Assembly: GCA_039881145.1 (NCBI GenBank)
Contig: JAYKKI010000066.1
Span: 10,369,001-10,433,000 of the forward strand
Direction: 5' to 3'
DNA length: 64,000 bases
Source of the DNA: Druceiella hillmani
Taxonomy: Eukaryota > Arthropoda > Insecta > Lepidoptera > Hepialidae
The notes under the pieces are model-generated. The model was not told the origin of the DNA and searched no databases. It saw only the letters and a program-made list of their open reading frames with translations. Positions 10,404 through 28,819 of this stretch are shown here, piece after piece. Both the position numbers and the translations under genes were made by a program. Positions within the stretch are counted from its first letter, which is position 1. Each line of letters starts with the position of its first letter.

Positions 10404-11429
10404 GTTTCGTATCAGTTACCTATCTGTAAAGAAAAAAATGTCTGGTTTAGTAATCATAAGGCGATTTTAACAGGATATGGCTATTTTAACACAATAGAAT
10501 AGGATTAATTAAATATTTCAGTGGAAAAATCAAAATGCTGGCGGCAAAACTGATTTTAAATATAAAAAGCAATAAACCACCAAGAGCCATATAGAGAACA
10601 TTTTTTGATTAATTATATTTTGATACATTTCTGTAAATTCGAGAGAAAATTCTTTTAAAGATTATTTTGACATCAAAACTCCGCGATTTTAGTGATTTAT
10701 TTATTACTTTGATGTACGTTACGATTACATAAAGACAAAGTACAATTTTTTAAAATATTTTTAGTTATTTAGCATTAAAAACTTCGAGGGTGCTGAAATA
10801 TGCACAAACATGCAAGTCAATAATATATATCTCCATTAGTGAATCACCACAGTCGGCTAAATAAATAATTTTATAACAAATGGTACTAAAAGTTCAATCT
10901 TTCTCTGCTTTTTGTTTGTTATAGAAGGATCTGTTCAGTATTTAGTTGTTAGTACATACTTACTACACGCAAACATAACAAATATAATATTATTACATTA
11001 TTAACAAATAGGCAGTTACTTTTTCTGGCCTTGGCAAACACTGACATCGATTCATTTACACTTTTCAAAATTCCGGAATCAAATGAGTATCGTTTGTCCG
11101 TGGAATTCATATTTATATTAGTGAAGAATCAAACAAGTTCATCCAAGATTACAACCACAGCACAGTCGTATTTCGTCCCTTGCACGTCTGAACAAGCGTT
11201 GGCGGGCGGACGGCGCGTTGCAGGATTGAACACGCTTTGTACTGAAAATCGAATATACAAGTTTTTACAAGTAACAGTTGCTGGCCTTCTTAAAATATTA
11301 TCTGTCTACGTTGGTAGGTAAAGCCAAGCCAACATTTTTGTTTTTACATAAATTTTCGTGGGCTCCCACTTACAACTTGTGAACCCCCTATTTTTTTTCA
11401 CGGCAACCTAGATCCGTCGAGTCCTCATG
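10404..11429. other. probable 5' noncoding part of the hAT element
   Basis: This lies between the transposase start and the hAT-like end at 11430-11468. It contains a 96-codon plus-strand ORF (11031-11321) without a recognisable domain and a local CpG-rich patch (GGCGGGCGGACGGCGCG near 11200). Such GC patches are common upstream of ZBED5-like hAT transposases. Assignment to the element is inferred. Confidence 0.35.
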
Positions 11430-11468
11430 TATCCTGGGAGTCGACAAGGACCACTTTGAGAATCACGG
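11430..11468 (-). mobile_element. hAT-type terminal inverted repeat (one end)
   Basis: Minus strand reads GTGATTCTCAAAGTGGTCC, a one-to-two-base variant of the CAGTGGTTCTCAAAGTGGTCC-type end of many hAT elements. It is oriented as the 5' end of the transposase-bearing element at 8721-10403. I could not find the matching opposite end, so the element may be truncated downstream of the transposase. Confidence 0.5.
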
Positions 11469-12682
11469 GTCTAAAGGATACTGCTATTAAATTGTAGCTT
11501 TTATAACATCATAAAATACTAATTAATATACTAATAGGTTCAATGCAATGATTTGACGACAGCTGTATAACAGATTTTGATCCAGTTCATTTGTAACGTC
11601 ACAGAAAATAAAGTATTGTTTAGACCTATTATCAAAACTTTGATAAAAAATTGATGCTGTCTGATAAAATACTTTTTAGCTATGTATATAAGATATTTAC
11701 TTTTGCTATAACTTTTTAGGATACTTTACAATAAAAGGAGTGCTTTATTTGAGTAATATATTTTCTTAAATATGATCATAGGTAACTGCGTACCGACGTT
11801 TCTCAATATTGATCAATATTTTTACGATGGTATGTGAATCATCTTGTCATCATTTCTTAATAATATCATCAAAGAAAGTGCAGAGGAAGATAAAACGACA
11901 TATTAACTATGTTTCTTAAATAAATAATTACTCTCTTTCATTGATTTATCTGCATTAAAATAATATTAATATTATCAATATATTTCGTATGGATGCTTGA
12001 AAAATTGTAACCAAATTGTATTAAAATTTCTTCGAATCATTGGTGTATTCGAAGGTAACTTCTTAATTTAAAGTAACCTTGGCACAAATACAGTTTAACA
12101 TCGATGAGATTTTGATAATTTTTTTTGATACCATATGGAACAATGTACATTAAAAACTATGATTTAAAAAAAATGTTACGGCTCGTGGTTATTTATTAGA
12201 AATGCATTGATAAGATAAATACAATAATTGTGTGATTTTGTTTGCGCAACAATATGTTTTAAGATTTTTTTTCATTTACGTAATTCAATTTTTCTTTTGT
12301 TACTAAATACTTATTACACAATTACAAGCATTATATTTTATAATTTATTAAGTATCTAGAATGAAAATATAATTAAATTATATGGCTAAAATATTCCCTG
12401 AGTTTTTATGTGTGTGTGTGTATGAGTAAAATGGAGATGATAACCCTTTAAATTTAATTTTCTCAGGAACACTTTGAGATACTTTTAATATAATTTGAAC
12501 ATGTATGAATATCCTATAAAATACACATTACACATATTTATTATATTTTATGTCAATCGCATATACAATTTACAGGAGTGTCGAATTAGTGGAACATAGT
12601 GTCGAATTAGTGGCTTATAAAATAAAATACAATTATGGATGTATAATTATACATATCTATATATATATGTATATATATATAT

Positions 12683-12729
<47 letters not shown>

Positions 12730-13290
12730 AAGTTAATAAAAAACTAATTAATATTGTTGGCCTTCAATTGATTTTATAAATCACAAAATACACCATCTGT
12801 AATGTTACGTTACATATTATATCAGTGCATATACATACTGCAATAAATATTTAGTGACGTGTTATCTATTTTTATCCGTGCTAGTTTTCATAGACAAGTT
12901 ATTGCAATAACGTTACTGAGGTAGCAAGTTAGCAATATAATAAACAATGTATTTGTTTGTAGACTTAGATTTACGAAAAAGTTATACTTATGAATGAAAG
13001 TTAAGTTATTTTAATATATACATCGCAGTTATTTGGCATAAATGTTAGTTGTATGGAAAGTGTGTTGTTTTTGCTGCAAGAGTGACATAAAACAATGAAA
13101 AAAATAATTGTAAGTAATAAAGAGGTGTGATGTGTTTATTGTAATTTTACTAACCAAAAAAGCCCCTGGAAAATTGAAGCGAACCGTTAGAGACGAAGTC
13201 ATATATATAAATTTATATTATTGATATTGATAAATATCAAATTTATTTTAAAATTACTTTACAAATTGGGCCAATATTTTGGCACAAATG
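11469..13290. other. AT-rich stretch, no gene seen
   Basis: It contains only the interrupted TA microsatellite at 12657-12725, a short (TG)n run near 12410 and a local repeated GTGTCGAATTAGTGG (two copies near 12580-12615). No coding-like run. Confidence 0.5.
12657..12725. repeat. interrupted (TA)n microsatellite
   Basis: An alternating TA run with TGTA and TACACA interruptions. Confidence 0.9.
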
Positions 13291-13303
13291 CACATTAATA
13301 ATA

Positions 13304-13780
13304 TTAGGTCATTCCATTCAAACTTGGGTGTATATCTTTCTCAATTATATTCTTAAATGTTATTAAAATTTCCATCCCGCGCAGAATGGGTGTATGTGGC
13401 CTTATTAGGAGTAGGTTTCGAAAAAGGGCATTATAGCGCTCCTCGATAGTCCTTTCCGTGGGAACATGGTGTATCCACTTCCGCACCATGTTATGAATAT
13501 TAAAATTGTTTGTCAATATTCGATGCATATTTCTTTCTAGTATATGAAGTTCACGGGAAATATCGGCCACAGTAAATTTTCATCTTTCATATAACTTGTC
13601 TTTCACAACACTCTTCGTATTCAGGTCCAAAGTTGTGTGGCATTCTTCGACTCTTTCTGTAGAAACTCTGCCCTCATGAAAAGCTTTCACCCAAAATTGT
13701 ACTGTCTTCAAAGAATACGCGGAACCGCCTAACGGTTCCGTAAGAATTTTTGAATATCATTCGCACTTTTCCCTAAAGCA
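13304..13780 (-). pseudogene. Tc1/mariner-type transposase N-terminal relic
   Basis: Minus-strand translation gives SLKTVQFWVKAFHEGRVSTE (family TVxRWYxEFxxGRxSxxD), then a second helix-turn-helix region TVADISRELHILERNMHRIL (family TxREIxxxLGIxxxSxHxIL) followed by MVRKWIHHVPTERTIEERYN (family CxRWIPHxLTxxQKxxRV). These are the paired-like DNA-binding domains of mariner-group transposases. The DDE catalytic domain is missing, and the open frame ends at 13304 with an unrelated-looking tail. A stop lies between the two HTH halves. Confidence 0.65.
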
Positions 13781-14375
13781 ACACCAAATTTAATAAAATT
13801 GCATTGATTAAACTCAGTAACTTAAATAATTTATATATTTCGACAAATTTAAAAGGTATGTAAAATAAGTGTTGCCAGATAGACGCACTATTTAATTCAC
13901 CAAGGAATTATTAAGCAAAATTATCAATATTTCGCGCAACCTGTCAAAAAATAAACCGAACGAACATATACGCGCATATTTGAATATGATTACCTAATAT
14001 ATATAAATACACAGACCACAACATCCGCTAGCTATGACGATAATGTTAAAGATGATAATCACAGCAGTAATGTGAATGTGACCCTGATGCGGGCTTTAAA
14101 ATATTTTGCCTCAATACTTCAAGTGAAGAATATGTAGAGCTTTCGACTAAAAGTGTAAAAACAACACACATGTATTGTACACAACGTGGATATAACGAAC
14201 ACCTAACATGTAACAGTTTCGGTATTCGCGTCCAAGGATTTTTTAAATGAAGAATTTTTATTCTTGGAGAATAAATGTTTTGCAAGCCATTTGATTAAAA
14301 AACGATTTTATGATGATAAATTACAGCTTCTGCGTATTTATAGTTTTGTGGGTAAAGAGAGAAGACTAATATTTT

Positions 14376-14378
<3 letters not shown>

Positions 14379-14472
<94 letters not shown>

Positions 14473-14487
14473 TATAAATATATATAT
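14379..14487. repeat. interrupted (TA)n microsatellite
   Basis: About 109 bp of TA with a few TGTA units. It generates a Tyr-Ile ORF. Confidence 0.95.
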
Positions 14488-14489
14488 CA

Positions 14490-16428
14490 CCCTTTAGGGC
14501 CTATTTTTTTAAATTGATAATAGTTAACATTGGCCTTTCAGCATTATCTATATAGTTATTTGGATATTTATTTATTTTAAATATTAAATATTATCTCATA
14601 AATATTAATATAATTAAATTTGTAATATACATCTGTTTGAACATACCTATGTTTTACCAATTCGACACTTCAGTAATTTATACATGTACTAGCTAACTAA
14701 TTAACAAACAAGATATACTTTTTTGATAGGTGTGACTTTGGAGATTAACAATAAAAACTACCTCTAATGAAAAGACATCTCATTTTTGACCGTTTTCATA
14801 TTGACAAAAAATCTGAATAAAAAACATTATATAGTTTATAAGATATATTATAATATATTATATTCATACATGTTACAATTGTATTAAGATATCCCAAAGA
14901 GTTTGTATTGGTTGAAAAATACATTAGCTGTTTATGGAAACAAATTCAAAAGCAAAGAATTTCTTACCTGGTTATTAGAAATTAAAATTATATATACGAA
15001 TAAAAATAATAGCGTAAACTTTAACATAATATTGGAATGGAAACTTATATTTTGCATAAACAGAGAATGAATGAAAACGCTACTAAGAAACATAGTTTAT
15101 GATAAGCTCGTCATAATTTATTCTGTTAAACAATTTATCGTCTTCGACCTAAATACAACTTTGGCATAACTTTAAAACAATTTACTTTTCGGATAATGCA
15201 TATAATGGCGGAACTGTTTTTGCAATTCCATTTATAAATTTTTTGCAAATGTTATTGCAAAATTTTAAGTTAAGTAACATTTGTAGTTCTACTTTCGGCA
15301 TCTCATTCTCTTTCATAACTAGAAAAAAGAGCAATTTCTGTAAAAAACGAGTACAAGCATAGAATAATATAAATTTTAACGATGCTCTAAAGGTTACAGA
15401 TGTCATTTGTATTCACAATTAAATTACCCAACTTTATTTTTACATTTTTAAAGGAATCCGAATTATTCCATATTCCCATCGTTCTAAAAATGAAATAAAG
15501 AGATATATAGTTTTTTTTTAATTTTTTTAATAAAAGTTTGTTAGTTTTAAATATTTAGAATAATATGACTAATCATATCTATTATGAAAATTATGGATCA
15601 AATATCTTACTGATAATCTTTTCAAATCATCAGTTAATCTCATTAGTGATATTACATTGTGAAAAAGGGTTTTCTGATAGTTTTTATAGTTTTATTCTTC
15701 TGAGAGTCTAAAGATTTGATATACCAATGTATTAAGAGACATTTTTATGGAAAAGTGGGATTTTCGCTTTGATGGTGGTGATTGTAGACGGTGAAGTTTT
15801 TTTTTCATATTTAGCATAAACATGTTACGTTTAGAATGATGAAAAGAAACAGCCTTTTGAAAATGTATATCGGAAAATATATGTGTAAAAAATAATTACG
15901 AACGTCACATATAGATCGTACCAAGGAATATAAGTAAAAAATAATAACAAATATCATTTATGTGTCGTAAAAAAAAACATATAATTTATACATAATACTA
16001 AATAGAAAAATTTAATCCGTAGTTTTTTTCAATTATATAAAAATATAAAATTCTGCTTTTTAATGAAACCCTGTATTTTAGACTTTCATAAAGTTTCAAG
16101 TTTAAGTAAAACAATTTGTTCTGTTTTAAACCTTAACTTTTTTAATGTTGTGCCTACATAATTACATTTTATTTAATTTAAACGAGCTTGCACTCTTACA
16201 TGCTACCTACAAGCCTGCATACCTGCATATACTCTTACTTGCTAACCTTTTTTCGCTATTGGCATGACAACGGACCGTTACTTTTAAAAGTCTTCCTTAT
16301 TTGCTGCAAATAACGTCCAGGCATATAATCTTCAGGTCTGTTCTACATTCTTATCATTTATATAAAATTGCTTTGAACAGAAAGTTTCATTAAGTCTTTA
16401 ATCATTTTGATATAAGTGTGTCTATATA

Positions 16429-16430
<2 letters not shown>
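14490..16430. other. AT-rich stretch, no gene seen
   Basis: The longest ORF (15182-15406 minus, 74 codons) has no recognisable motif and ordinary AT-driven composition. No repeats or conserved motifs were noticed. Confidence 0.5.
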
Positions 16431-16431
<1 letters not shown>

Positions 16432-16496
<65 letters not shown>

Positions 16497-16543
16497 CATG
16501 CAGGAGCGCAAGCGCGTGCGCTCGCGTTTGTGTGTGTGTATGT
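16432..16543. repeat. compound (TA)n(TG)n - GCGC - (TG)n alternating tract
   Basis: (TA)n from 16432 passes into (TG)n to 16496, then a CpG/GpC block with GAGCGCA (16504-16510) inverted as TGCGCTC (16517-16523), then another (TG)n to 16543. More than 100 bp is nearly continuous purine-pyrimidine alternation. Confidence 0.85.
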
Positions 16544-16624
16544 GGAAAAAGGATGACAAATTTTATTGAAATTATTGACTCAACATACTAATAAAGCTAA
16601 ATACTTCTTAATGTAATTTTACAT

Positions 16625-17510
16625 GGCCATTTATTTCCAGTCTTTTTCTAATACATTGTCACCACTGAAATCTATGACACTTCTCCATTATTCATGCAAT
16701 GGGAAGATACCTTGATCGTCGAAATCATGTGTTTTGTCATCGAAAATATTCCGTATCTGTTTATTTAGATCTTGGTCATAGTAGAATCGTTTGCCCTTCA
16801 AACTGTTAAATAGTGATCTAAGCAAGCAATAATTGATAGGTAAAAGATCTGGAGAGCACACTGGGTGAGCGGATACAGTCCATCCTCTATAATTTTGCTG
16901 CATATTTTCAAAATATATGTGTCGAGTATTGTCAAAGTAATTGCCACTATTCGTTGTACATTCAGCAGTCGAATATCTCAATGGATGACGCTTTTAAAGT
17001 TTCACCAAAAAGCCATTATGATCGTCATTTTAAAGGGGTTAAATTAAGATGCAGAAGTGGTTGATAAAGTATACTCACTTATCGTTGACAGTAACTAGAT
17101 ATTCAAGCCATTCTTCATTAGATTGTGATATGAAGTGAGTCATACGGATGTTAACACGTAAATGACTCTGTATTTCATTCAACTTGTGTGATATCAACCA
17201 CTCCAGTGTCCAGGCCTCATCAATTTCTTGAAGGTACGATAAGACCAGGCTTTTTGAGCATATAAGTCGCTCTACTAAATACTGTGCCGCATGCCCCAAA
17301 TATTCTTCAATAACAGCCAAAATAGCGTCGATGTACAATGATCATGATTGCTCAGAGAATGGAGTATCTTCAAATTCTATAAGTCGTTGTCATGAAGTAA
17401 TGATAGGCAGTTACTCCTCTAATCTTTTTGCTTTCTCGTTGCATTTGTTGGTGTAGAAGTTTCCAAATAATAGATGTAAAATAGAACTTGCGGAGATTCA
17501 CAGAAAATAT
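16625..17510 (-). pseudogene. mariner-like transposase relic
   Basis: From high to low coordinates: a degraded N-terminus; the HTH block AVIEEYLGHAAQYLVERLIC followed by EIDEAWTLEWLISHKL (family GKxxKLGxWVPHEL); a first catalytic block LVTVNDKW (family IVTGDEKW); a gap where the middle is deleted (about 16985-17075); FDNTRHIYF (family HDNARPH); GWTVSAHPVCSPDLLPINYC (family LPHPPYSPDLAPSDYHL); LLRSLFNSLKGKRF; and a C-terminal WRSVIDFSGDN. The first and third catalytic acidic positions read Asn (VTVND, PINY), so the protein would be catalytically dead even without the stops. Confidence 0.85.
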
Positions 17511-19282
17511 CCATTTTTTCGGATATATCTATCATGTTAGCGATTATAACATCCTGATTGAACTCACAAACTTATACTGTTTATGTAGCCGAGCGTTCGA
17601 GCAAATTTGATTAATCATGCAAAAGTGTCTTATTAATATAATTTTCCGTTCGACCCAGTATTTAACATGCACTAATTTCAAAATCCCAAGTCACGTCCTT
17701 TATTTAAGAGAACATAATATTTGAGAGACAAAAATATTACGATTTATATCGGCAACATAATTATTTAACTAATGCATAGTTTTCACGTCAAATTTAAAGT
17801 CATTTGCCTTATCTAGAAAGACAATTGTTATTTAGAACACCATGTAAGTATAAAGTAAGCTTTTTTTTATAGTAAAGAAATAATGACAATAGTACATTTT
17901 TATACACAGACTTACTCAATCGCCCGACTCAAATTGCGGTCCTTCCATCACCTCACCTCTAAATTATTAAATTTAAATGCAATTACATTACATACAACAA
18001 AAGTCAGGATTTTATATAAATCATTAGATTTAATGGAAAATTATGTCAATTTTTGATATTCCTGGTGAATAAATTGTTTTTAAATGAAACCCTGAAACCT
18101 CGTAAGAATGCATATAAATATTTGTCCAATCCAGTAGATACTGGTATTTAACAAAATCTCTATGTATATGTGTGTGTGTGTTTATGTATATTCGACATAT
18201 ATCTTTAATCTGCGATGACTGTCGAAGTTGGGAACGGTATTAAAGGATAATATTTTTTATTTTCTTTAATTCCGTTTATTAATATTTTTTTTATATTGTT
18301 TAATTTCTTCTATGTTTAATTCCGTAAAAACCTTAAAAAATTTTCTAAAAAATTATTCCTAATTATGTTTTGAATATTTATTGATTACGTATTAATTATT
18401 CTAAATTGTGAATTTAAATACACCACAGAATTTGTTAGCTATAGTATGTAAGTTTTTACAAGACCATAAAACTAGAAAATTGCGTATAAAACTTAAGCTG
18501 AGTTTCTTAATTTCTCCTTTCAATGTATTACAGATTAATATAAATAGAGTAAATCATCAGGCACTTTAACGTGTTGTATACATATTAGCAAGAACCTACA
18601 TGTATGTACGTCAAAGTATCTTTGTCATTGCTTTACGACAGCACAAAAGTATATTGTCTAAGCAATTCTTCACTCTTTGGACAGGCTGAAGTACTTCACG
18701 AGTGTTCGCCCAAAGTACCTCGGTCTATTGTGTCGAGTTAATGTGCCACTTCAACTGTAACAGGCCTTTTTTTCACGGAGCGCCTACCGGATTTTCCGTA
18801 GAAAACGTTTCTTACGTTTGAAGAAAATTAATTCTTTATTTTAATCGATGGATGTAGCTAGTTAAACATCACATATTTTATTTCTGTGTCAGTAACTTAA
18901 AAATTTAGAACAAATTTCTTTCTAATTTATTCCTAAATTTAAAAAAAAAATATTTTAAATGAATATTAAAACGACTATGTCAAGCGTATAAAATAACATA
19001 ACTTGTTAAACATTTATATAACTATTTATTGTCCTTTATAAATATTATTCGATTAATTCTAATATAATATTTTTATTGACTACGGGTATTCAATGATTTG
19101 TTTCTCTTATTGCAAATATGAAATTTACACAAAAATCAGAAGATATGTATCAAAAAATATCCGTTATTTAAAAGTTTATTAAAAACATTGAAATTGTATT
19201 GCCCGTGCTTTTAGTTATACTGTGTTGTTCATAAAAAGAGAATAAGTTGGAAAAAGCATTCAACAATGTCATAAAATTGAAC

Positions 19283-19313
19283 ATATTCTGTCATATATAC
19301 TATGACAGAATAT
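19283..19313. repeat. 13-bp hairpin
   Basis: ATATTCTGTCATA (19283-19295) and its exact reverse complement (19301-19313) around a 5-nt loop. Confidence 0.75.
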
Positions 19314-20580
19314 ATTAAATTTTGTATACATGTATCTTAAGAAAAAGTAATTAATTTATTTTACACTTTCCTATTTGAATTTAAAATTTTAATACCACAA
19401 TAATTACATTATACTAAGTTTGTTCAAAATATGTTTTACAGGATTTTTACACATTTACTTGAACTTAGTATTTCTATCAAACTCTATATAAATATTAATG
19501 TTTAAATATATTGTCAACTATATTTCGGAAAATATAATTTCTAGAACCGTCGCTCTAGTTTTGCTACAATATTTGCCTAGGCTTCCAAAAACACCATTAT
19601 TTACAAAATATTGTATTAAGTATTTTAAAAAATAAACTTTTTTGCATAATTCTTAGAATGTCTCTTAAAATACTTAAAATTTAAAACACAAATATTTTTG
19701 AGGTTCTCATCATAAGTCCGTTTCAACGAAACAATACGCTAATTCTATAATTAGAAACGATTGAAGATAACTTAACTCACTTAACAGCTTAACTTCTCCT
19801 TTATTTAATTACTCATACCATTACTCATTTTTTAATTAACATTCTTTATTTTACTAGCGGGCGATCTGCTCTGGCTTTGTACTTGGACATATTATATTAG
19901 ATAAACAAACAATGATGAGTGAGAGCGCGCTGATGTAAACAATGACGTTATGTGTTAGAAATAGATAGCGAATTTAAATGGTGAGAATCGCTTTTTGCCA
20001 CGAGGGGCAAATAGAGTTACGAGTAAAATTGTGTTCTGCCTTTTTTGGCGAATATGAATTTATCAGTATTTGTACTGTCAAAATAGTGTGATATACTAAC
20101 GTGTTTTGCTCTTGATTATAGCACTACACATCCAAATTATCCAAATAAATCCACATTTCGCAGGTAGTTTGTAAAGAATTGATATCGTACTCTTTGCATT
20201 TATTTTCAATATCTGCACAGAAATTATTTTTTCGTGGATGATAATTTACAGAATAAAATGTCTAAATACACATAAAATAATGGTATACGTTATAATGTTA
20301 TGATTTACAGAGTTTTTGGCCAAAGATATTTATTTGATCTTTGCGCTAATGTTTAGTCCTGCTATCGATAATTTCATAGATTAAATTAATTCGATTTCAT
20401 ATTATTGAATGCAATTTTATATCGACAGAAATTTAGGTATAATCTGCTTATGGTTTTGTAGCAACCTTATCATTTAATAACGTTTTTCTGTCCATCTTCT
20501 CTACATATATCGCAGCGCAATAGTTATATCATTTTTAAATATATTTTTCGATTATAAAAATTTTTCAGGTTAGCAAATTA

Positions 20581-20711
20581 ATGTAAACTTGATTTTACTA
20601 ACCTGCAAAATTTGTATAACCTATCAAGTCTACGTTAAAATAGATTATTCAAATTTTGCAGGTTATTAAAATCAAGTTACATGAATCAAGTCTAAATTTA
20701 AAATAGATTTA
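20581..20711. repeat. inverted repeat nested with a direct repeat
   Basis: 20581-20614 (ATGTAAACTTGATTTTACTA and on to AAATTTG) is inverted at 20650-20682 with a few differences. A segment beginning ATCAAGTCTA and ending AAAATAGATT (20622-20647) recurs in direct orientation at 20685-20710. The combination suggests a local template-switch duplication or a small foldback element. Confidence 0.7.
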
Positions 20712-22599
20712 TTTACTCATTCAATCTTAAGGAGTATTATTGAATATTTCCAACTACTTTTAAAATATATTTAAGAGTGTTATGTAATATTTTTAATTAG
20801 ATTCATAATTCCATTTTTTTACTCGTGCATGTTAAAAATCTGAATAAATATTATGCCGTAGTCATAACTCTAATTATTTTATGCGATAACTTTCAAAATA
20901 AAGTAGTATATAAATAACCTAATTTAAATTTCACTTAATATAATTAATATTAATATATCTCTAAAATTCTTAAAAATTTTAGAACATTAAATATTAAATC
21001 CCTTTGATTTAAATAACTTTTTAAATCATTTAATATTTCATGTACAATACAGATTAATATTAACATTATACATTTTTTTTGTGTGTGTTTATATTGTACA
21101 TTTTTTTTAAATGTGTTTTATTTTACGATTGCAAAAATGTCTACCGTTTATAACTATATGAATATTATATAATGTCAATCAATACTAAACAATTTAATTT
21201 TATATACAATGCGTAAGAAGCTTCGGTTCTGTCGGATGTCTCACAACACTTCACGCCTTTTTTAAATTATTTAATTTTACGAGCTCTTTTTAGTGCAAAT
21301 GAAATACTTAAAGAAATGTTTAATTGGTCTTTGATATGACTTTATTCCTTAATTTCTAAATATTTGTTACTCCGATTGAAAATTGTTTTGATTTATTTAC
21401 ATTGGCAAATGAAAAGTTTTAAACAATCTGTTGAAACTTTATAAAAGTTCTGGAGATCTTTGTCGATATTATTGAACTTCGCTAAACTTACACTAACACA
21501 TATTAACACACACACGGACACACACAAGCAATTCGATTTAGGTTACGGGGCATTTTGAACTGATATGGTCTGTTTAATAAGTTTATAGTCTTCTAATAGT
21601 CTTATATTCTAATAGTGTTCTCTCACAGGCAAATATTGTTTACGCATTGACATGTCTGCTTATGCAAATGCTTGAAAGTTTGAGCGTGAAAGTTTGGCTT
21701 TCATAAAACATAGTTATGAATTTTTAAACCATTCGTGTCGAATATTATATTGTAAAAAGGAAATTAGATTTAAATAAGTTGAGGAAAATTATTACATAAT
21801 TTAATATAAAGGATTAAGGCAAATATTTCAAGAATATCTTATTATTTTGAAAAGTGTAACCTTTATTATGGATTTAAATAAAATATACTCAGATGCTGCC
21901 CGAAACTTCACTGTATACATTTTTAAGGTGAATAATGCTATCATATATTATTTTCCTGTATATTTCCATGTATGTTCCTCTATCAATTTGAACATTGCAT
22001 GTCAAGAAATGAGTCTTTCCCGCGAGTGATTTTTCTCGACTTCACTCATCGTCACAGTCGAGTAATTTTCACGAAATATTCCTAAATGGAAAATAAAACA
22101 AAATCTGTTTCGTACTTACAAAAAAAATCGCGTATATCTAGGCGGACAGATGCGACGAGGGACTTTGTTTTTAATATGTACTTATGCTAATTCAATTATT
22201 GTAATTTGCGTTGTTCAGCATCACTTAACTTTATATAGTAGCAATGAAAGATAACACATGCAGATATATACTTATTTATTTTATGAATATCTAAATAACT
22301 AAGCAAGTAATTATTTCGCAAAATTCATTAGGTTAATGTAATTTTTTTGTTTTAAAATAAGAGTAAATAAACTTAACAAACATTTTCAAGAATGTCAACA
22401 TGACAAAGTTTATTTATTTTTTAATGTCAAATATAAAAATAAATTTATTAAAACACGCGTCAAATAAGATATTAGTGAGATTTGAAATGTTCGATGCAAG
22501 TCGACTGAAATTACTTTAATTTAAATTTTCAGTACATCAATTTTTTTTCACATTACCCAAAAATTAGCAACGGAAAAATTATTTTAATTTTTTATTAAT

Positions 22600-22770
22600 T
22601 ACGACGGAATATTTTATTTGACGGACGAAAGGGGACGAATTGGTATAGCCAATTATTATCCGATAAGTCACATGCCAAATATATATATAAACGGTTTTTA
22701 AAAGGACAAAGAACTGGATGATCTTCGCAAAAGATTGCGAGTGATGGAAAGGAGGCCTTCACTCGAGTGA
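22600..22770 (+). pseudogene. unassigned coding-like fragment
   Basis: A 57-codon plus-strand reading, broken by one TAA, looks protein-like in an otherwise AT-saturated region: YDGIFYLTDERGRIGIANYY, then after the stop KDKELDDLRKRLRVMERRPS and a TGA. Charged, heptad-like composition and higher GC set it apart. I do not recognise the family. It could be an exon scrap of a retrocopy or a transposon piece. Confidence 0.25.
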
Positions 22771-28711
<5,941 letters not shown>

Positions 28712-28785
28712 ACGCTCTTTGAAAGGTTTGAACCCTAAACCCTTGCTTTACAAGACCAGTGCTCGAATACATGAGCAGGGAAAGG
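28712..28785 (-). pseudogene. tRNA-Thr(UGU)-like relic or tRNA-derived SINE head
   Basis: Minus strand carries GAGCACTGGTCTTGTAAA, which matches the D-stem 3' side, anticodon arm and UGU anticodon of eukaryotic tRNA-Thr, preceded by GCTC to close a D-stem (GCTC/GAGC) and followed by GGGTTCAAACC in place of the T-arm GTTCAAxCC. The 3' side of the anticodon stem (AGCAA instead of ACCAG) and the acceptor stem no longer pair, so a functional tRNA is unlikely. It could be the box A/B head of a tRNA-derived SINE. Confidence 0.5.
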
Positions 28786-28817
28786 TGTGAGGGAGAGGGA
28801 GGTAGAGAGGGAGTGAT
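28775..28817. repeat. polypurine tract
   Basis: About 43 nt that are almost only A and G on the plus strand (GGGAAAGGTGTGAGGGAGAG and on), next to the tRNA-like relic. Confidence 0.6.
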
Positions 28818-28819
28818 TC

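Larger units (their letters stand above)
17515..22599. other. AT-rich stretch without supported gene
   Basis: It holds the hairpin at 19283-19313, the inverted/direct repeat cluster at 20581-20711, and two less AT-rich patches (18650-18800 and 19850-20030) in which I see no convincing reading frame. Short ORFs here lack motifs. Confidence 0.5.

Noticed and set aside
16865..17047. Plus-strand ORF of 60 codons
   Set aside because: Antisense to the mariner relic.
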